Below the pieces are notes generated by a model that was not told where the DNA came from, did not search any database, and worked only from the letters and a program-made list of their open reading frames with translations. Source: Cinclus cinclus (lineage: Eukaryota > Chordata > Aves > Passeriformes > Cinclidae). Taken from it: DNA of 64,000 bases. Shown one piece after another: positions 63,031 to 64,000 of this stretch (positions are counted from its first letter, which is position 1; the number at the start of each line of letters is the position of its first letter). The DNA lies in assembly GCF_963662255.1 (NCBI RefSeq), contig NC_085047.1, positions 108,308,181-108,372,180 on the forward strand, read 5' to 3'. A program made the translations under genes and the position numbers.

Positions 63031-64000
63031 AACAATGAAAATAGACAGAAAAAACCTTTCAATATGAGAAAAATAATGCAGAAGTATTTTTGATTAAAAT
63101 GGAGACCACCTTGTACAGGGAAAAAACATTTCTGGTTTTGCTTCTTCTTCCTGTCATTTTTCTAACTTCTTCAGTGAGGCAGTGGTAAGTGGTTGTACCT
63201 GTTACCTGTCACAGAGAGGACAACTGCACCAAAGAGGTCCTTCATCAATTTATTTTCCTAATGGATACAGAACAAGAACCGAATTTTGGTCAATGGTTTG
63301 TGTCAGAAGAGGTAGAGCTGGATGCATTCACAACCTGCATATGTGCTGTGACTCAGACAGATGCCCACAGGTATAGTCCAGGGCAATGAAATGATGTTCC
63401 CCTCCTCCTAATTAATTGTGAGGGGAAAGGTTTACATTCATCATTAAATTCCTTCCATATCTCTTTGTTGTTTTTTGAGGGTAAAAATTTTGCAGATCCT
63501 GTGAATGGGAAAGTCCAAAGGCCTGTGTTTAACAAAAACAAAATGTATTTTTCAGCAACACTGAGCCAATCGTTTCAGGCATCAAGACTTCCAGGGCTTT
63601 CATGTCTCCAGCTCTCTTTGAACTTTAATGAATGGATACAGAGCAGAGAGCCTGAGAAATAACTAATCTGGAGAACCTCTGAGTGTCAGACCCAGGCCAG
63701 AGGAAAAAAAAGAAAAGGAGTTTTGCAAGAATCTGTGTGGAAATTCAGAGCATCTCAATGACAGCTTAACTTGGAAGCACCTCAGGAAGCTGAACATGGG
63801 CACCATCACAGCCTCTCAAACTCTGAGCATGGGTGGGACTGGAGGGTACTTTTTCCATCTATGGAGAACCAGGAGATAAAATCTGTCCAAAGGAAGCCTT
63901 CTTAAGGCAAAGGACAGTTTCACACTTGATTCAGGGTGTATTCACCTTCTTTTGTCCCACCTCTGCTCAGATTTCAATTTGGAAATCCAAAGGCCAAATG
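63031..64000. other. Unique non-coding sequence to window end
   Basis: No gene is firmly recognised. 63175-63370 is bounded by 'tttttctaacttcttcag' and 'gcccacag|gtatag' and is open in the frame that yields a cysteine-rich peptide. That peptide ends in a CCDSDRC motif loosely like the end of Ly6/uPAR domains, but the rest does not fit well. A short polypurine run lies at about 63700-63719. Confidence 0.5.

Noticed and set aside
1..64000. Bacterial-type features (operons, ribosome binding sites, CRISPR, IS elements, phage genes)
   Set aside because: None were seen. Base composition, CR1 copies and the CpG island all indicate vertebrate nuclear DNA.

Overview
This is an AT-rich stretch of vertebrate nuclear DNA, most likely from a bird. 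The main evidence is eight 5'-truncated CR1 LINE fragments, several of which keep the CR1 3' tail (short repeats of ATTCTGTG / CACAGAAT type). Other interspersed repeats are sparse, there are no recognisable SINEs, and simple repeats are short. CR1 also occurs in crocodilians and turtles, so 'bird' is an inference from the compact, repeat-poor layout. Species cannot be named from this sequence. There is no bacterial or phage gene organisation, no operon, no CRISPR array, and no rRNA or tRNA gene that I can see.

Layout. 1-122 is the edge of a minus-strand CR1. 123-8639 is mostly unique AT-rich sequence with a short CR1 (3472-3697), a 154-base tract made only of A and C (4984-5137), and one exon-like segment with strong splice consensus on both sides (1539-1603). 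8640-9414 is a plus-strand CR1 3' end. 9415-29219 is unique AT-rich DNA with a few microsatellites, including about 17 copies of a CCCAT pentamer at 22791-22876. 29220-29995 is a minus-strand CR1 of a different look that lacks the 3' tail. 34225-34480 is a plus-strand CR1 tail. An old inverted-repeat element lies at 38703-38763, and just after it is the only CpG island in the window (about 38980-39560), a probable promoter and first exon. 46565-46715 looks like a decayed, older L2-like LINE coding fragment, followed by a plus-strand CR1 (46971-47550). 57346-57530 is another CR1 tail. 61549-63030 is the longest CR1 copy, minus strand, with reverse-transcriptase motifs still readable.

No complete protein-coding gene can be supported. 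Almost every open frame of 60-190 codons is either a chance frame in AT-rich DNA, a frame across a simple repeat, or a frame across a CR1 copy, often on its wrong strand. The best reading is a large intron or an intergenic region next to a CpG-island promoter at about 39.2 kb. Which gene that promoter serves, and in which direction, is not determinable here. I found no convincing undescribed biological system. The most useful leads are the CpG island with its flanking G-runs and possible signal-peptide exon, the exon-like segments, and the two ancient repeat relics.
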